A stretch of DNA of 14,407 bases, taken from positions 1-14,407 of the forward strand of contig DYRC01000069.1 of NCBI GenBank assembly GCA_020718925.1, in the 5' to 3' direction. The notes beneath the pieces are model-generated. The model did no database searches. It saw only the letters and a list, made by a program, of their open reading frames with translations, and had not been told where the DNA came from. This document shows, in pieces, positions 13,167 through 14,407 of the stretch (positions are counted from its first letter, which is position 1; each line of letters starts with the position of its first letter). A program made the position numbers and the translations under genes. This DNA is from Desulfonema limicola (GTDB lineage: Bacteria > Desulfobacterota > Desulfobacteria > Desulfobacterales > DYRC01).

Positions 13167-14407
13167 ATGAAAAAAAATTTCGGATTAAATGAACTGCTCA
13201 GAGAAATAGAATCGCTGAAAGGCGAGATCAGCGATCTGAAAATGATTCTGGAAGCAGTTACCGGGCATTCGGATGGAATCGAAGCGGATCTGATGGAAAA
13301 AGTCAGATCCGGAGAAAAATTATTTCATGAAATCAGCAAAACCATACCGGTTCCCATTATGATTACCCATAAAATCTCAGGAGATATTCTGTTTTCAAAC
13401 TATCATGCCAGACGACTTTTCGGATACCCGTCTGACGCATTACTTCTCAAAAAATCTTATGATCTTTATGAAAATCCACAGGAACGTCAGATAATTCTGA
13501 GATTTTTGGAAGAACGCGGGTATGTTGAAAATTTCGAGGTAAAACTGAAGAAAGAAAATGATTCGATTTTGTGGGCGTCAATATTTGTTCAGCCGATCAT
13601 CTTCAAAGAACAGGACTGTCTGCTGACCATCATCTATGATCTGACCGAGCGCAGACGGGCAGAACAGGAAAAGCTTTCTTTGGAAAGACAGCTCAGGCAG
13701 GTTCAGAAAATGGAGGCTATCGGCACTCTGGCAGGCGGAATTGCCCATGATTTCAATAATATTCTTGCCATTATTTTGGGAAGTCTGGAACTGGCAAAAA
13801 TGAATCTCTGCACTGAGAGCGCGGCGATAAAAAATATCAACAATGCCCATATCGCGGCAGAGAGAGGAAAAACATTGGTAAGACAGATTCTTACCTTTTG
13901 CTGTCAGACGGATGATGAACACAAGCCTTTCCGAATCAGTACGGTTATTTCGGAAGCGGCGGACATGATACGCTCGCTTATCTCTTCAAAAATTGCTCTC
14001 CGATTACAGATTGACGCAGATGCGCCGATGATTATGGGTTCCCCGATTCAGGTTCACCAGATATTGATGAATCTCTGCGCCAATGCAGCGTTTGTATTAC
14101 AGGAAAAAGGCGGTGTCATTGATATTCTTCTCAATCTTATTTATCTGAATACAAACGATAATATGACAATCCCGCCGATGAAAGCCGGATCGTATGCTCT
14201 GCTGACCGTCAGCGATAATGGTCCGGGCATTGATAAACAAATTATCAGCCGGATATTCGATCCGTTTTTTACCACCAAAAAATCCGGTGAAGGAACAGGC
14301 ATGGGGCTGGCTATTGTTCACGGCATTGTTGCCAAGCACGGCGGTACGATCCGCCTTGAAAGCAAGCCCGGAAAAACCTCATTTTATTGTTATTTTCCCA
14401 TTATCTC
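13167..14407 (+). CDS. PAS-domain sensor histidine kinase (3' end outside the window)
   Basis: The frame starts at ATG 13167 behind GAGG and stays open for 413 codons to the window edge. Residues 5-57 are a predicted coiled coil. A PAS domain covers about 58-160 (ISKTIPVPIMITHKISGDIL, then FSNYHARRLFGYP). The HisKA region has the H box AIGTLAGGIAHDFNNIL (184-200) with phospho-accepting H194. The ATPase has its N box near 298-308 (HQILMNLCANA), G1 VSDNGPGID (348-356), F box FDPFFTTK (364-371) and G2 GEGTGMGLAIVHGIVAKHGG (374-393). No membrane helix is visible, so it senses in the cytosol. This IAHDFNN class often ends in a receiver domain, which would lie outside. It sits 11 bases after the STAS gene and is probably its upstream signal input. 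Confidence 0.92.
   Translation, partial: MKKNFGLNELLREIESLKGEISDLKMILEAVTGHSDGIEADLMEKVRSGEKLFHEISKTIPVPIMITHKISGDILFSNYHARRLFGYPSDALLLKKSYDLYENPQERQIILRFLEERGYVENFEVKLKKENDSILWASIFVQPIIFKEQDCLLTIIYDLTERRRAEQEKLSLERQLRQVQKMEAIGTLAGGIAHDFNNILAIILGSLELAKMNLCTESAAIKNINNAHIAAERGKTLVRQILTFCCQTDDEHKPFRISTVISEAADMIRSLISSKIALRLQIDADAPMIMGSPIQVHQILMNLCANAAFVLQEKGGVIDILLNLIYLNTNDNMTIPPMKAGSYALLTVSDNGPGIDKQIISRIFDPFFTTKKSGEGTGMGLAIVHGIVAKHGGTIRLESKPGKTSFYCYFPII

Overview
The window looks like chromosomal DNA of a Gram-negative, menaquinone-using bacterium, most likely a Desulfobacterota (Desulfobacteraceae/Desulfonema-like) lineage. The reasons are moderate GC, the futalosine-route genes mqnD and mqnB, a TalC-type transaldolase, a DUF721/DciA-like protein, and many small toxin-antitoxin-like and palindromic-repeat remnants. 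The taxonomic call is inference from gene content only.

Layout. 1-1659 (+): the tail of an unidentified gene, a UPF0175 protein, a 215-aa transaldolase and PgsA (phosphatidylglycerophosphate synthase), closely spaced. 1660-1790: a GC-rich bipartite palindromic repeat and a bidirectional terminator. 1805-3247 (-): a membrane GT2 glycosyltransferase. 3614-4304 (-): a GNAT toxin-like acetyltransferase overlapping a 57-aa upstream partner that has a strong RBS and a near-consensus sigma70 promoter. 4571-6880 (+): a run of damaged small genes, two of which encode exported proteins; each is split between frames. 6890-7925 (+): dciA-like and trmN6 genes. 7915-8670 (-): a zinc-finger/HTH/DUF2087 regulator with its own promoter. 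8829-10225 (+): overlapping mqnD-mqnB. 10262-10680: two different highly structured non-coding elements. 10698-11453 (+): a slipin-type SPFH protein. 11503-11987 (+): an MNT nucleotidyltransferase and a truncated HEPN partner. 12073-12165: a second copy of the bipartite palindrome. 12194-end (+): a three-gene signalling module of a HATPase-like protein (slr1658/DUF6272-like), a STAS protein (slr1659-like) and a PAS histidine kinase cut by the window edge.

Housekeeping genes (tal, pgsA, dciA, trmN6, mqnD/mqnB) alternate with accessory pieces. The clearest rearrangement is a 59-bp imperfect direct repeat (10183-10241 and 11464-11522). It copies the end of mqnB to just before the MNT gene, so the slipin gene and both structured elements appear to have been placed between two formerly overlapping genes. 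The most interesting items for follow-up are the multi-hairpin element at 10262-10406, the structured element at 10582-10680, the GNAT/57-aa pair, the frameshift cluster at 4571-6880, and the HATPase-STAS-kinase module.
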